Shown here piece by piece: positions 20,809 to 27,923 of a stretch of DNA of 27,923 nucleotides. The DNA is taken from assembly GCA_018712125.1 (NCBI GenBank), contig DVHM01000053.1, positions 1 through 27,923 on the forward strand, written 5' to 3'. Source of the stretch: Pullilachnospira_A gallistercoris. Lineage in GTDB: Bacteria > Bacillota > Clostridia > Lachnospirales > Lachnospiraceae. Position 1 is the first letter of the stretch. Each line of letters begins with the position of its first letter. The notes below the pieces were generated by a model. That model saw nothing but the letters and a program-made list of their open reading frames with translations. It did no database searches and was not told the DNA's origin. The translations under genes were made by a program, and so were the position numbers.

Positions 20809-22443
20809 TTAACCTTCATTCTGCTGCTCTACCAGGTGCTCAGCCCCGTACTTTTTCCGCAGAGCGGGCTTTTCGATCTTTCCGGTGGCATTTCTGGGCA
20901 CATCCGCAAAAATAATCTTTTTGGGACGCTTGTACCGGGGCAGCGCCATGCAGTAATCCATGATTTCCTGCTCGGTGCACTCCATGCCGTCCTTCACAGC
21001 GATGATGGCGCCGGTAATCTCTCCCAGACGTTTGTCCGGCAGGCCGATAACCGCCACATCCTTGACCTTTTCATAACTGCTCAGGAAGCTCTCAATCTGT
21101 ACCGGATAGATATTTTCCCCGCCGCTGACAATCACGTCCTTCTTGCGGTCCACCAGATAATAGAAACCTTCCTCATCCTGGCGGGCCATATCTCCGGTGC
21201 GGAGCCATCCGTCCACCAGGGTCTCCGCAGTGGCCTTCGGATCGTTGTAATAGCAGGTCATCACTCCCGGTCCCTTCACACAGAGCTCGCCCACCTCTCC
21301 CCGGGGCACCTCATTCATATTATCATCCACAATCTTGCATTGCCAACGGTATCCGGGAATACCGATCGCTCCGACCTTGTCGATATTGTCCATACCAAGG
21401 TGCACACATCCCGGGCCCGTGGACTCCGAGAGGCCATAGTTGGTATCATATTTCTGATTTGGAAAATATTTCTTCCAGCGTCTGATCAGAGAAGGCGGTA
21501 CCGGCTGTGCTCCAATGTGCATCAACCTCCACTGATCCAGATGGTAGTCGGAAAGCTTTATCCTGCCGCTGTCCAGCGCGTCCAGAATATCCTGAGCCCA
21601 GGGCACCAGGAGCCAGACGATCGTACATCGCTCCTTGGATACGGCATCCAGAATAATTTCCGGCGTCGTTCCCGTCAGAAGCACCGCCCGGCTGCCCGCG
21701 CAGAGGCTCCCCATCCAGTGAAATTTCGCTCCGGTGTGATACAGCGGCGGAATGCAGAGGAACACGTCGTCCCGGCTGGTCTGATGGTGTTTCTGCTCCA
21801 TCTGGGCCGCCTGCATCAGGCTCTCATGATTGTGGAGAATCGCCTTCGGAAATCCCGTAGTCCCCGAGGAAAAATAGATGGCCGCGTCGTCCTCCTCTTC
21901 CAGACGCACCAACGGCGGCTGGCTGGAACAATCCGCCACCAGTTCCCGGTAACTCTCCGCGAAAGTCGGACATCCGTCTCCCACATAGATCAGCAGGCGT
22001 CCCCGGCTGATCCGCTCTTCGATAAACTCGACACGCCCGATAAATTCCGGACCGAAGAGCAATACATGAACCTCCGCCAGCTCCACGCAGTAGGCGATCT
22101 CGTGAGCGTCAAAGCGGAAATTGAAAGGCACCGCAATGGCTCCGGCCTTCAGGATTCCGAAGTAGATGGGCAGCCACTCCAGACAGTTGAACATGAGAAT
22201 CGCTACCCGATCCCCCTTCTGAACCCCTCGGGCCAGCAGCATGTTTGCCACCCGGTTGGCCTTCTCGTCAAAGACACTCCAGGTAATCTCCCGCCGATAG
22301 GGGATATCGGAAGTCTGCTGTACCAGATCATATTCCTTCCAGCTCTTCTTCTGATTGTCTTTTCTCGTGGGATTCAACTCCACCAGGGCCACCTCATCCC
22401 CGTACAATTTGTGATTTCTCTCCAGCAAATCCGTAACCGGCAT
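20809..22443 (-). CDS. AMP-forming acyl-CoA synthetase (ANL superfamily)
   Basis: The 544-residue enzyme has the ATP-binding P-loop YFSSGTTGFPK (190-200), YGLSEST (336-342), the hinge region around GWLRTGD (412-418) and DRKKDVIVSGGENIYP, and the adenylation lysine K522 in PRNATGK. It activates a carboxylic acid as acyl-AMP and transfers it to CoA; the layout suits a medium- or long-chain fatty acid or an aryl acid. ATG 22443 follows AAGGGAAGG and is preferred to 22497, which lacks a ribosome site. A good promoter with an overlapping inverted repeat lies upstream. The substrate is unassigned. Confidence 0.9.
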   Translation of the reverse strand: MPVTDLLERNHKLYGDEVALVELNPTRKDNQKKSWKEYDLVQQTSDIPYRREITWSVFDEKANRVANMLLARGVQKGDRVAILMFNCLEWLPIYFGILKAGAIAVPFNFRFDAHEIAYCVELAEVHVLLFGPEFIGRVEFIEERISRGRLLIYVGDGCPTFAESYRELVADCSSQPPLVRLEEEDDAAIYFSSGTTGFPKAILHNHESLMQAAQMEQKHHQTSRDDVFLCIPPLYHTGAKFHWMGSLCAGSRAVLLTGTTPEIILDAVSKERCTIVWLLVPWAQDILDALDSGRIKLSDYHLDQWRLMHIGAQPVPPSLIRRWKKYFPNQKYDTNYGLSESTGPGCVHLGMDNIDKVGAIGIPGYRWQCKIVDDNMNEVPRGEVGELCVKGPGVMTCYYNDPKATAETLVDGWLRTGDMARQDEEGFYYLVDRKKDVIVSGGENIYPVQIESFLSSYEKVKDVAVIGLPDKRLGEITGAIIAVKDGMECTEQEIMDYCMALPRYKRPKKIIFADVPRNATGKIEKPALRKKYGAEHLVEQQNEG

Positions 22444-22512
22444 TGTCTTTTCCTTCCCTTCTCCAGCTTTTTCTCTTCTACGCTTCAACTCTTTCATACG
22501 TTAAAGAATCAA

Positions 22513-22550
22513 ACTCTCTTAAGAATACCATAGAGAGTGGAAAAAGTCAA
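22513..22550 (-). promoter_or_regulatory. Promoter and candidate operator of the acyl-CoA synthetase gene
   Basis: Minus-strand TTGACT (22545-22550) and TATTCT (22522-22527) have 17-bp spacing. A perfect 7-bp inverted repeat, ACTCTCT (22513-22519) and AGAGAGT (22532-22538), spans the -10 element, placed so that a bound repressor would block polymerase. Confidence 0.65.
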
Positions 22551-22940
22551 ACCTCCTCCCGGCGCTTTTCCTGGCATTTTTTCAGAAATAATCTCCATTA
22601 CCTAATAACCAAAGATTCCCCTTGATAAAGCAGAAAATGAACAGTTGTCACAACAAGCAGGAAAAGATATAATAATAGGCGATTATATATTAGTATCAGT
22701 TTACAAAATGGGCACTACGGTAAAAAACAGACCTGCTCCATAATACCCGTAGGATTTTCGAGTGTTATACCGCTATAATACAAATTCTGATTTTGCAACC
22801 GTATTTTCTTAACAAGATATACCGTAACCGATCAGCTTTGTAGTTATGTGACCGTACAGACATTTCCCTTTGTACGGTAAGAAAATTAAAGTTAGTCAAA
22901 TAGGGGTATGGCACCAACAATTCTACCTCTGGAAACATTG
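22551..22940. other. A+T-rich, gene-poor island with recurrent ACCGTA words
   Basis: This stretch is visibly richer in A+T than the flanking genes and holds no convincing ORF. ACCGTA or its complement occurs at 22716, 22798, 22821, 22851 and 22873, and ACCCGTA at 22745 and 22954. ACCGTACA (22851-22858) and TGTACGGT (22871-22878) form a perfect 8-bp hairpin with a 12-nt loop. CACTACGG near 22713 is repeated inverted at 22955-22963. It leads directly into a decayed Rpn nuclease gene, so it is probably a remnant of a mobile or deleted segment. Confidence 0.55.
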
Positions 22941-22942
22941 AT

Positions 22943-23337
22943 TTTTCAAAAGTACCCGTAGTGTCAATCAAATTCTAAAAATCGCACGGTCTAAAGCACA
23001 CGGCTTAAAGCGTGCCATCGAGACAGCCATGGACAGCTGCATCGAGGAGGGGATCCTCAAAGAGGTGCTGATCCGGCAGAGGACGGAGGTAATGCATATG
23101 CTGTTGACAGAGTTTGACGAGAAGAAATACAAGAAAAGCGTCTACCAGGACGGGTATGAGGATGGAGTTCGAGAGGGCGAGATTTCCGGTTTTACCAAGG
23201 GCGAAGAACACAAGATGCGCGAACTTATCCGCGCAAAAGCTGCCAAAGGAAAAGCCATTCCCACCATCGCCGCCGAACTGGAAACGGATGTGGAGACAGT
23301 AAAGCGTTTTCTCGATTTGACATCCTCCGATCATTGA
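22943..23337 (+). pseudogene. C-terminal relic of an Rpn/PD-(D/E)XK recombination-promoting nuclease
   Basis: The open frame begins after a TGA ending at 22942 and runs to a stop at 23337, with an internal ATG at 23029. Its sequence, including AIETAMDSCIEEGILKEVL, EVMHMLLTEFDEKKY, an EDGVREGEISGFTKGEE coil and AAELETDVETVKRFLDL, matches the C-terminal tails of Rpn-family PD-(D/E)XK nuclease/transposase-like proteins, usually about 300 residues long. The N-terminal nuclease domain is absent upstream. It is therefore most likely a truncated, inactive gene, although a short product from ATG 23029 (102 residues) cannot be excluded. Confidence 0.7.
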
Positions 23338-23366
23338 ACTATCATAAATCCCGGAGGAAAAAGACG

Positions 23367-24233
23367 ATGATTATTGATTTTCATACCCACACCTTTCCGG
23401 AAAAAATCTCGGAAAAAGTGATGGATAAACTCGGGCACCTCTCCGGCATTGAGCCGGGAACCAACGGTGCTCCATCCGGTCTGGCCGCTTCCATGAAGGA
23501 GGCCGGTATCGACTATTCTGTAAATCTGCCGGTTATGACTTCGGTAAAGCAGACCGGATCCGTAAATGAGAAAATGATCCAGGCGAAGGAAGAACTGGAA
23601 AAAGAGGGTATCCTGACCTTCGGCGGCCTGCACCCGGACATGGAAAATTACCGGGAGGAACTGAAAAAGCTGGCGGACGCAGGCATATCGGGCATCAAGC
23701 TGCACCCGGCATACCAGGCGGTAGACGTGGACGACATCCGCATGGAGCGCATCATCGACGCCGCGTCGGAGCTTGGGCTGATCGTTCTGATCCACGCCGG
23801 GATTGACATCGGCATCTACGACCGCAACTACGCATCGGTGGCTCAGATTCTCAACGTGATAAGGGACGTGCAGCCGGAAAAATTTGTCCTGGCCCATATG
23901 GGCGGCTGGGCCTGCTGGGAGGACGTGGAACGGGATCTGGCCGGTGCACCGGTATGGCTGGACACTGCCTTTACCATCGGGCCCATCACGCCCCACCACG
24001 AAGCGGCTCCCGGCCCCTACAGCCGCATTACCATGGCGGACGAGGATTTTCTTCGGCTGGCCCGCAAGCACGGAACGGACCGGATTCTTTTCGCCACGGA
24101 CAGCCCCTGGCAGGAGCAGCCCCGGTATGTGAAGCGCTTCAAAGAACTGGGCCTCAATGATGAGGAATACGAAAAGATCATGAGCCAAAACGCCCTGCAT
24201 CTTCTCGGCAAAAAACTGCAGCCCCGGGTCTGA
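23367..24233 (+). CDS. Metal-dependent amidohydrolase (COG2159-like TIM barrel)
   Basis: The 288-residue protein begins MIIDFHTHTFPEKI, with metal-binding H6 and H8, followed by GIKLHPAYQ, HAG (H143), AHMGGW (H177) and the acidic FATDSPW (about 244-250). This is the order of metal ligands in the amidohydrolase_2 family, which includes decarboxylases and lactonases. The substrate is unknown. ATG 23367 has GGAGG 9 nt upstream and starts the conserved barrel; an ATG at 23334 would add 11 unrelated residues. A terminator hairpin begins inside its last codons. Confidence 0.88.
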   Translation: MIIDFHTHTFPEKISEKVMDKLGHLSGIEPGTNGAPSGLAASMKEAGIDYSVNLPVMTSVKQTGSVNEKMIQAKEELEKEGILTFGGLHPDMENYREELKKLADAGISGIKLHPAYQAVDVDDIRMERIIDAASELGLIVLIHAGIDIGIYDRNYASVAQILNVIRDVQPEKFVLAHMGGWACWEDVERDLAGAPVWLDTAFTIGPITPHHEAAPGPYSRITMADEDFLRLARKHGTDRILFATDSPWQEQPRYVKRFKELGLNDEEYEKIMSQNALHLLGKKLQPRV

Positions 24234-24248
24234 CCCGAAGCTGCAGTT
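24214..24248 (+). terminator. Terminator hairpin spanning the amidohydrolase stop codon
   Basis: AACTGCAGC (24214-24222) pairs with GCTGCAGTT (24240-24248), and CGGGT with ACCCG inside, around a CTG loop and a small CC/AA internal loop. The TGA stop (24231-24233) lies within it. T-rich sequence follows. Confidence 0.75.
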
Positions 24249-24296
24249 CTTTATCTCACTCTTATTTTCCCCAAATCCTTCTCGATTTTTCGGTCC

Positions 24297-24340
24297 TCTG
24301 ATCTTTCGCATTTTTTCAGCAATCTGATCTTTCGCATTTT
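24297..24340. repeat. 18-bp direct repeat in the gap between convergent genes
   Basis: TCTGATCTTTCGCATTTT occurs at 24297-24314 and again at 24323-24340, a 26-bp period. No supported gene covers this 190-bp gap; a basic minus-strand ORF overlaps it but lacks supporting context. Confidence 0.7.
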
Positions 24341-24423
24341 CCCGGGCACAGACAGCAACCGCAAGGGAATCCGCATCCGCTCCCTCAAAATCAGGCGCCT
24401 CAAGATCAGTCCCACATCCCGGT

Positions 24424-26004
24424 CTAGCAGCGCACGGAGAAAGGAATCGCGGGAATATCCGCCGAATTGTACAGATTGATCTGATACCATCCCGTCTGCG
24501 CGAGATCCACTTTCACGGAATCCTCCGGCAATGTATCCGGTGTCAGCACCAAGCAACTTCCCTCTGCTTCCGCGGTAAATGGAATTTCCTCCTTCTCCTT
24601 CGTGATCGAGAGAGCTGCCACCTGATCTCCGGCGATACGGAGCCCTTCGCCGGCATTGGCAAAGGTCAGCACAATCTTTTCCCCGTTCCGCTCCGCCTTC
24701 TTCAAAACCGGCGCATCTGCCAGCAATTCTTCTTCATAGGTATACTTTCTTGCCAGCAGAGCCAGGCGGTGGCCTACCGTCTTCTTATCTTTCGGATGAA
24801 TATCCTTCTCCTCTCCCACATCGGAGATGGAGCACAGATACACATCTTCCACACTGTCCGCCACTTCCTCCTGGCATCTGCGGATCGCCGGGAAGTCCAG
24901 AGAACTCTGCATCATCCAGGAATCATAACCGGGAAGCTGCACCACATAGAAAGGCAGCTTTGCATCTTTCCAGATATCTCTCCAATCGCCGATCAGCCCG
25001 GTCAACATATCCTTGTAGAGCGACTGCAGGCCGGGAACATCGTCGCTCTCGCCCTGGTACCAGAGAACGCCCCGCGCTGTAAAGGGAGCCGTCTTCTTTA
25101 CCATATGCTCATAGAGGCATCCGGGAAAAACAGTGGGCTGCAGCTCATTGGCGTACTTTGCCATTCCCTCCTCAAAGCTCATCTGAGGCACGTCCGCTCC
25201 ATTTTCCGCTCCAGCCTGAGATGCCTGCTGGGCCATGGCAGTTTTGATCATTTCAACGATCTCCTCCATGGTTGGCGTTCCCGACAGGATAAACGCGTTC
25301 ATGGGGTCCATATTCACATTTCCCTTATCATTCATGGGATTTGTGTGCTGTTTCTCCCAGAATTCCTCCATGTCTACGCCCGCCGTATCCTTCGCGAAGA
25401 GATCCATCCAGGGTTTCCCCACACGCTCCACGGTCTCCTTCCTCATCCAGACGCAGGAGCGGGTGCCGCCCCAGTTACAGCCGACAATTCCCACCGGAAC
25501 TTTCTGATCCGCGGCGATCTCCTTCTGAAAATAGTAGGCCACAGCGGAGAAATATTTCAAATCGTCCTCGCTGTCCGCCTTTCTCCAGACTCCCATCTTG
25601 CTGTAATCGAAGTCCTTCTCCTGTCCGTCGTAGCAGACCTCCGGCACATCGTAAAAACGGAGATTCCGATCTCTTGTATCCTTCTCCCGGGCCCAGTGCT
25701 TCTCATAGCAGATCGGGAACTCCATGTTGGACTGGCCGCCGGCAATCCACACCTCCCCTACCGCCACATCGGTAAGGGCAAGCTCCATGTCGCCGCTCTT
25801 TGCCAGAAGCGTCTCCTGCTCCGACGCCTCCAGAGACGGCAGCGTCGTCATCCAGGCTCCGTCGGCGTCCGCAACGGCCTCCGCCGATTTGCCCTGAATG
25901 GAAATCAAAATTTTTGCTCCCGGATCTGCCTTCCCCCACACGGCTACCGGCTTCTGCCGCTGCAGGACCATTCCACTCTGAAACATTCTATCAAACGTAA
26001 GCAT
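24424..26004 (-). CDS. Sialate O-acetylesterase family (SGNH/GDSL-type) esterase
   Basis: The 526-residue protein has the family signature GGQSNMEF with nucleophile S92, GCNWGGTRS (about 176-184), GVLWYQGESD (312-321) and the acid/base DIH (D401, H403). An N-terminal beta domain and a C-terminal beta domain flank the catalytic core. The family removes 9-O-acetyl groups from sialic acid or acetyl groups from other glycans. There is no signal peptide, so it probably acts on imported sugars in the cytoplasm. ATG 26004 follows GGGGGGA placed just after the upstream gene's TAG; ATG 26028 lies inside that gene. The 13-nt gap shows an operon with the esterase. Confidence 0.9.
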   Translation of the reverse strand: MLTFDRMFQSGMVLQRQKPVAVWGKADPGAKILISIQGKSAEAVADADGAWMTTLPSLEASEQETLLAKSGDMELALTDVAVGEVWIAGGQSNMEFPICYEKHWAREKDTRDRNLRFYDVPEVCYDGQEKDFDYSKMGVWRKADSEDDLKYFSAVAYYFQKEIAADQKVPVGIVGCNWGGTRSCVWMRKETVERVGKPWMDLFAKDTAGVDMEEFWEKQHTNPMNDKGNVNMDPMNAFILSGTPTMEEIVEMIKTAMAQQASQAGAENGADVPQMSFEEGMAKYANELQPTVFPGCLYEHMVKKTAPFTARGVLWYQGESDDVPGLQSLYKDMLTGLIGDWRDIWKDAKLPFYVVQLPGYDSWMMQSSLDFPAIRRCQEEVADSVEDVYLCSISDVGEEKDIHPKDKKTVGHRLALLARKYTYEEELLADAPVLKKAERNGEKIVLTFANAGEGLRIAGDQVAALSITKEKEEIPFTAEAEGSCLVLTPDTLPEDSVKVDLAQTGWYQINLYNSADIPAIPFSVRC

Positions 26005-26017
26005 CTGTCCGTCCCCC

Positions 26018-27052
26018 CTATCTGTCATTTTTGATCTGATGGAACTGCGCGTCCATCTGGTTCTTTACTTCATCCGGCACATTGCCGTAATCCAGCATCT
26101 GACGAAGGGTCATAGCTTTGACCATCTGCATCATGGTCTCCGGGGAAAATGCCGCCGCCTGGTCTCCGGCTATCTGGGATGCCGCGTCCATCATGGGCTG
26201 CATGATCTTCATCGCCTCAGGATATTTCATCAGGTGTTCCATGGTACAGTCGATATTCAGGTATTCCTCCCGGTTGCCGTTGAGCTTCGATCCGAACCTG
26301 GGTTTCGTCATCTCGCCATTTCCAAAATCTCCCAGCACATCCTTCAGCCACTCGATGCTGTCGGCTACCCAGTGGGGTACGCGGTTGCACAGCTGGGTCA
26401 CATCCTGCACGGAAGAGTCACAGGTGGAAAATCCGTGGGGGCCGTTGGAATAAATATGGGCCTCGTAGGCAATCTCTGCCTTTGTCAGCGCGTCGATCAT
26501 ATGTACCGTGTTCTCCACCGGCACCACATTGTCCGTCCTTGTGGCGAAAATAAAACAGGGACAGGTATGCTCATCCACCGCGGCGATCACGTCCGGCGCC
26601 GTGGCCTGGTAACCTCTGGCACAGTCTCCATCGATAACCGGATAACCGAGAATCGCCGCATTCGGACGGTTTTTCGACATGGTCGCAGCGCATCCCGCCA
26701 GATGGCCGCCCGCGGAAAACCCGATAACCGCGATCTTGTCCGTCAGCACATGCCACTCCTCGCTCTTTTCCCGGATCAGCTCCATAGCCTCCTCATAGTC
26801 ATTCATCGGGTTCGGCCAGACGCTGTCCTTACCAACCGAATATCTGAGGATAAATGCCTGATAGCCGGCTTTCAGATACGGGAACGCGATGGGGTCCGCC
26901 TCCCTGTCCGAACACATCTGATACCCTCCGCCCGGAAGAATCAACACTGCCGGCCGTTTCGGAATCCCTCCGAATTCGCCTCCCACCGCCTGCACATAGG
27001 CTGTCAGCGTGACGTTTCTGTCCTCATGCAAGGTAATAAATTCTCTCTCCAT
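26018..27052 (-). CDS. Alpha/beta hydrolase, acetyl-xylan-esterase-like, with C-terminal helical extension
   Basis: The 344-residue protein has the oxyanion loop LPGGGYQMC (39-47), the nucleophile motif GFSAGGH with S113, TRTDNVVP with D174, and GPHGF with H206, the triad of BD-FAE/acetyl-xylan-esterase-like carboxylesterases. The hydrolase fold ends near residue 245; about 100 further residues, rich in Met, Gln and Ala and probably helical, form an unusual C-terminal extension. ATG 27052 with AAGGAG 5 nt upstream is chosen over ATG 27118. It is the first gene in an operon with the sialate-esterase-like gene, so the two probably deacetylate a dietary or host glycan together. Confidence 0.85.
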   Translation of the reverse strand: MEREFITLHEDRNVTLTAYVQAVGGEFGGIPKRPAVLILPGGGYQMCSDREADPIAFPYLKAGYQAFILRYSVGKDSVWPNPMNDYEEAMELIREKSEEWHVLTDKIAVIGFSAGGHLAGCAATMSKNRPNAAILGYPVIDGDCARGYQATAPDVIAAVDEHTCPCFIFATRTDNVVPVENTVHMIDALTKAEIAYEAHIYSNGPHGFSTCDSSVQDVTQLCNRVPHWVADSIEWLKDVLGDFGNGEMTKPRFGSKLNGNREEYLNIDCTMEHLMKYPEAMKIMQPMMDAASQIAGDQAAAFSPETMMQMVKAMTLRQMLDYGNVPDEVKNQMDAQFHQIKNDR

Positions 27053-27070
27053 TCCTTCTCCTTTCATCAC

Positions 27071-27087
27071 TGTTAAATAGATTAACA
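27071..27087 (-). promoter_or_regulatory. Candidate operator palindrome of the esterase operon
   Basis: TGTTAAATAGATTAACA is a perfect 6-bp inverted repeat with a 5-bp centre. It covers the expected transcription start just downstream of the -10 element. Another GTTAAT half-site lies next to it at 27092-27097 on the minus strand. The adjacent divergent TetR regulator is the likely binder, by position. Confidence 0.6.
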
Positions 27088-27089
27088 TC

Positions 27090-27118
27090 ATATTAACTCT
27101 TTTTTGTGGAAAGTGCAA
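27090..27118 (-). promoter_or_regulatory. Promoter of the esterase operon
   Basis: Minus-strand TTGCAC (27113-27118) and TAATAT (27090-27095) have exactly 17-bp spacing, 38 nt before the start codon. Confidence 0.8.
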
Positions 27119-27135
27119 TAAACTTTTCCGAATAT

Positions 27136-27164
27136 TTGCGCATCTCTCAGAAAAATGCTATAAT
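27136..27164 (+). promoter_or_regulatory. Promoter of the TetR regulator gene
   Basis: TTGCGC (27136-27141) and TATAAT (27159-27164) are 17 bp apart, with TG at the extended -10 position (27156-27157). It lies 32 nt before the start codon. Confidence 0.8.
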
Positions 27165-27196
27165 AACCCGGTTGAAACAACAAGGAAAGGAACAAT

Positions 27197-27835
27197 ATGG
27201 ATCAGACAGCATATTTTGAACAGATGCGGCAGAAGCGGAGAGCCGAAATTCTCGAGGAGGCCCGGCAGATGATTCTCGCGGAGGGACCAATGACATTTAC
27301 CATGCAGAATCTCTCCAAACGGCTCGACATCTCCAATGTGACGCTTTACAAATATTTTAAAAACAGCGAAGATCTCCTTCGAACCTTATATCTGGAAACC
27401 TCGCAGAAATATGGCGGATACAGCGGCTCCCGTATCTCGGAGGAAACACCGCTGGAAGCCTTTCTGCAGAATATCCGGTTTTCTCTCGATGAATACCTGG
27501 AATGCCGGAAGGACATGGCGCTGCTGACGACCCTCTCCCTCTTCGGGCGCACGTTCGGCGAAGCCTCGGAAAATCTCTTCGGCGAAACGTTCTGTAAGAA
27601 GGAGATCACTCTGCTCGCGGAAGCGCAGCGCCAGGGGCAGGTCCGCGACGATCTTCCGGTTGAGGAAGTCTTCCGATTTTTAGCGGCCCTCTGTTCCTCC
27701 TATCTGCGCCGCATCGCCCTGATGACGGAGCGCGAATACCAGGAGCAAAAGGAAATGATTTCCTGGCAGAAAAGGGAATTGCTCGCCATGATCCACGCCT
27801 ACCTGACAGGACATCTGGCAGATCCACACCCGTAA
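27197..27835 (+). CDS. TetR/AcrR-family transcriptional regulator
   Basis: The 212-residue protein has an N-terminal TetR helix-turn-helix at about 15-60, with RAEILEEARQMI, FTMQNLSKRLDISNVTLYKYFKNSEDLL. The remaining helical part should be a ligand-binding and dimer domain. It diverges from the esterase operon across 144 bp that hold both promoters and a palindromic candidate operator. Repression of that operon relieved by a sugar or acyl ligand is the likely role, inferred from layout. GGAAAGG precedes the ATG, and a strong terminator follows. Confidence 0.9.
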   Translation: MDQTAYFEQMRQKRRAEILEEARQMILAEGPMTFTMQNLSKRLDISNVTLYKYFKNSEDLLRTLYLETSQKYGGYSGSRISEETPLEAFLQNIRFSLDEYLECRKDMALLTTLSLFGRTFGEASENLFGETFCKKEITLLAEAQRQGQVRDDLPVEEVFRFLAALCSSYLRRIALMTEREYQEQKEMISWQKRELLAMIHAYLTGHLADPHP

Positions 27836-27844
27836 AGAAAACGC

Positions 27845-27871
27845 CGGCGCGGCATTGACCGCCAGGCGCCG
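27845..27871 (+). terminator. First hairpin after the TetR regulator gene
   Basis: CGGCGC (27845-27850) pairs with GCGCCG (27866-27871), with a smaller GGC/GCC pair inside. It has no T-tract of its own and precedes the stronger hairpin. Confidence 0.45.
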
Positions 27872-27886
27872 ACGAAAGGAATCGAA

Positions 27887-27923
27887 AAAAAGCGCATGCC
27901 GAAGCATACGCTTTTTCTTTTTT
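27887..27923. terminator. Strong intrinsic terminator, A/T-flanked on both sides
   Basis: AAAAAGCG plus ATGC (27887-27899) pairs with GCAT plus CGCTTTTT (27904-27916) around a CGAA loop with one C/A mismatch. It is followed by C and T-runs to the window end and preceded by A-runs, so it could work on both strands. Confidence 0.85.

Noticed and set aside
22765..22971. 68-codon minus-strand ORF in the A+T-rich island
   Set aside because: It has no ribosome site or recognisable family, and its sequence is made up of the local repeats and hairpin.
24251..24420. Short basic minus-strand ORF (about 40 residues) after the sialate-esterase gene
   Set aside because: Its composition comes largely from the 18-bp direct repeat, and there is no context or conservation evidence for translation.
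1..27923. Defence system, CRISPR array, prophage, tRNA or rRNA genes
   Set aside because: I scanned both strands for regularly spaced repeats, integrase, transposase, nuclease-helicase and methyltransferase genes and RNA gene signatures. Only an Rpn relic and an orphan MNT gene were found, which is not enough to call such a system.

Overview
The window is a moderately G+C-rich, gene-dense stretch of a bacterial chromosome. Shine-Dalgarno sites are strong (GGAGG-type) and the promoters resemble TTGACA/TATAAT. Gene content points to an anaerobic member of the Bacillota, class Clostridia, most likely Lachnospiraceae-like: a small alarmone synthetase, HypA/HypB, an Rpn-type nuclease relic, a cytidylate-kinase-like protein, and single-S1-protein and family 4 uracil-DNA glycosylase genes. 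The assignment is inferred from gene families; no rRNA or tRNA is present. I see no phage, CRISPR array, complete insertion sequence or recognisable defence island.

Layout. (1) 1-3588: a putrescine-catabolism locus. Putrescine aminotransferase (patA) and an aldehyde dehydrogenase cut by the window edge lie on the minus strand, and a LuxR-type regulator diverges from them. Together they would turn putrescine into 4-aminobutanal and then GABA. (2) 3632-5364: an arginase-superfamily hydrolase of unknown substrate and a RelQ-type (p)ppGpp synthetase. (3) 5581-8196: a cytidylate-kinase-like protein and asparagine synthetase B on the plus strand. AsnB overlaps tail-to-tail with a membrane-anchored alpha/beta hydrolase that sits in an operon with an orphan MNT nucleotidyltransferase and a 35-residue ORF. 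(4) 9664-9770: a long inverted-repeat element that takes in the end of hypA. (5) 9759-14991: metY, hypB, a 937-residue FAD/NAD(P)H/Fe-S oxidoreductase and hypA, all on the minus strand. HypA/B are nickel-insertion factors, but no hydrogenase or other nickel enzyme is in the window. (6) 15103-18118: a membrane-anchored EEP-family phosphodiesterase divergent from a sodium:solute symporter with repeat-rich control DNA. (7) 18206-19851: family 4 uracil-DNA glycosylase divergent from two tandem paralogous single-pass proteins of unknown function. (8) 20030-22443: an acyl-CoA synthetase followed by a two-S1-domain RNA-binding protein. (9) 22551-24233: an A+T-rich gene-poor island, a decayed Rpn nuclease and an amidohydrolase. 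(10) 24424-27835: a sialate O-acetylesterase and alpha/beta esterase operon divergent from a TetR regulator, with a palindrome at the operon start.

Most genes are ordinary metabolic or regulatory genes. The parts most worth a second look are the inverted-repeat element with its solo end 8.4 kb away, the hydrogenase-less hypA/hypB/oxidoreductase/metY cluster, the unknown tandem paralogs, the terminator-like hairpin in the patA leader, and the symporter and esterase control regions. No one region convincingly shows a new multi-gene system.
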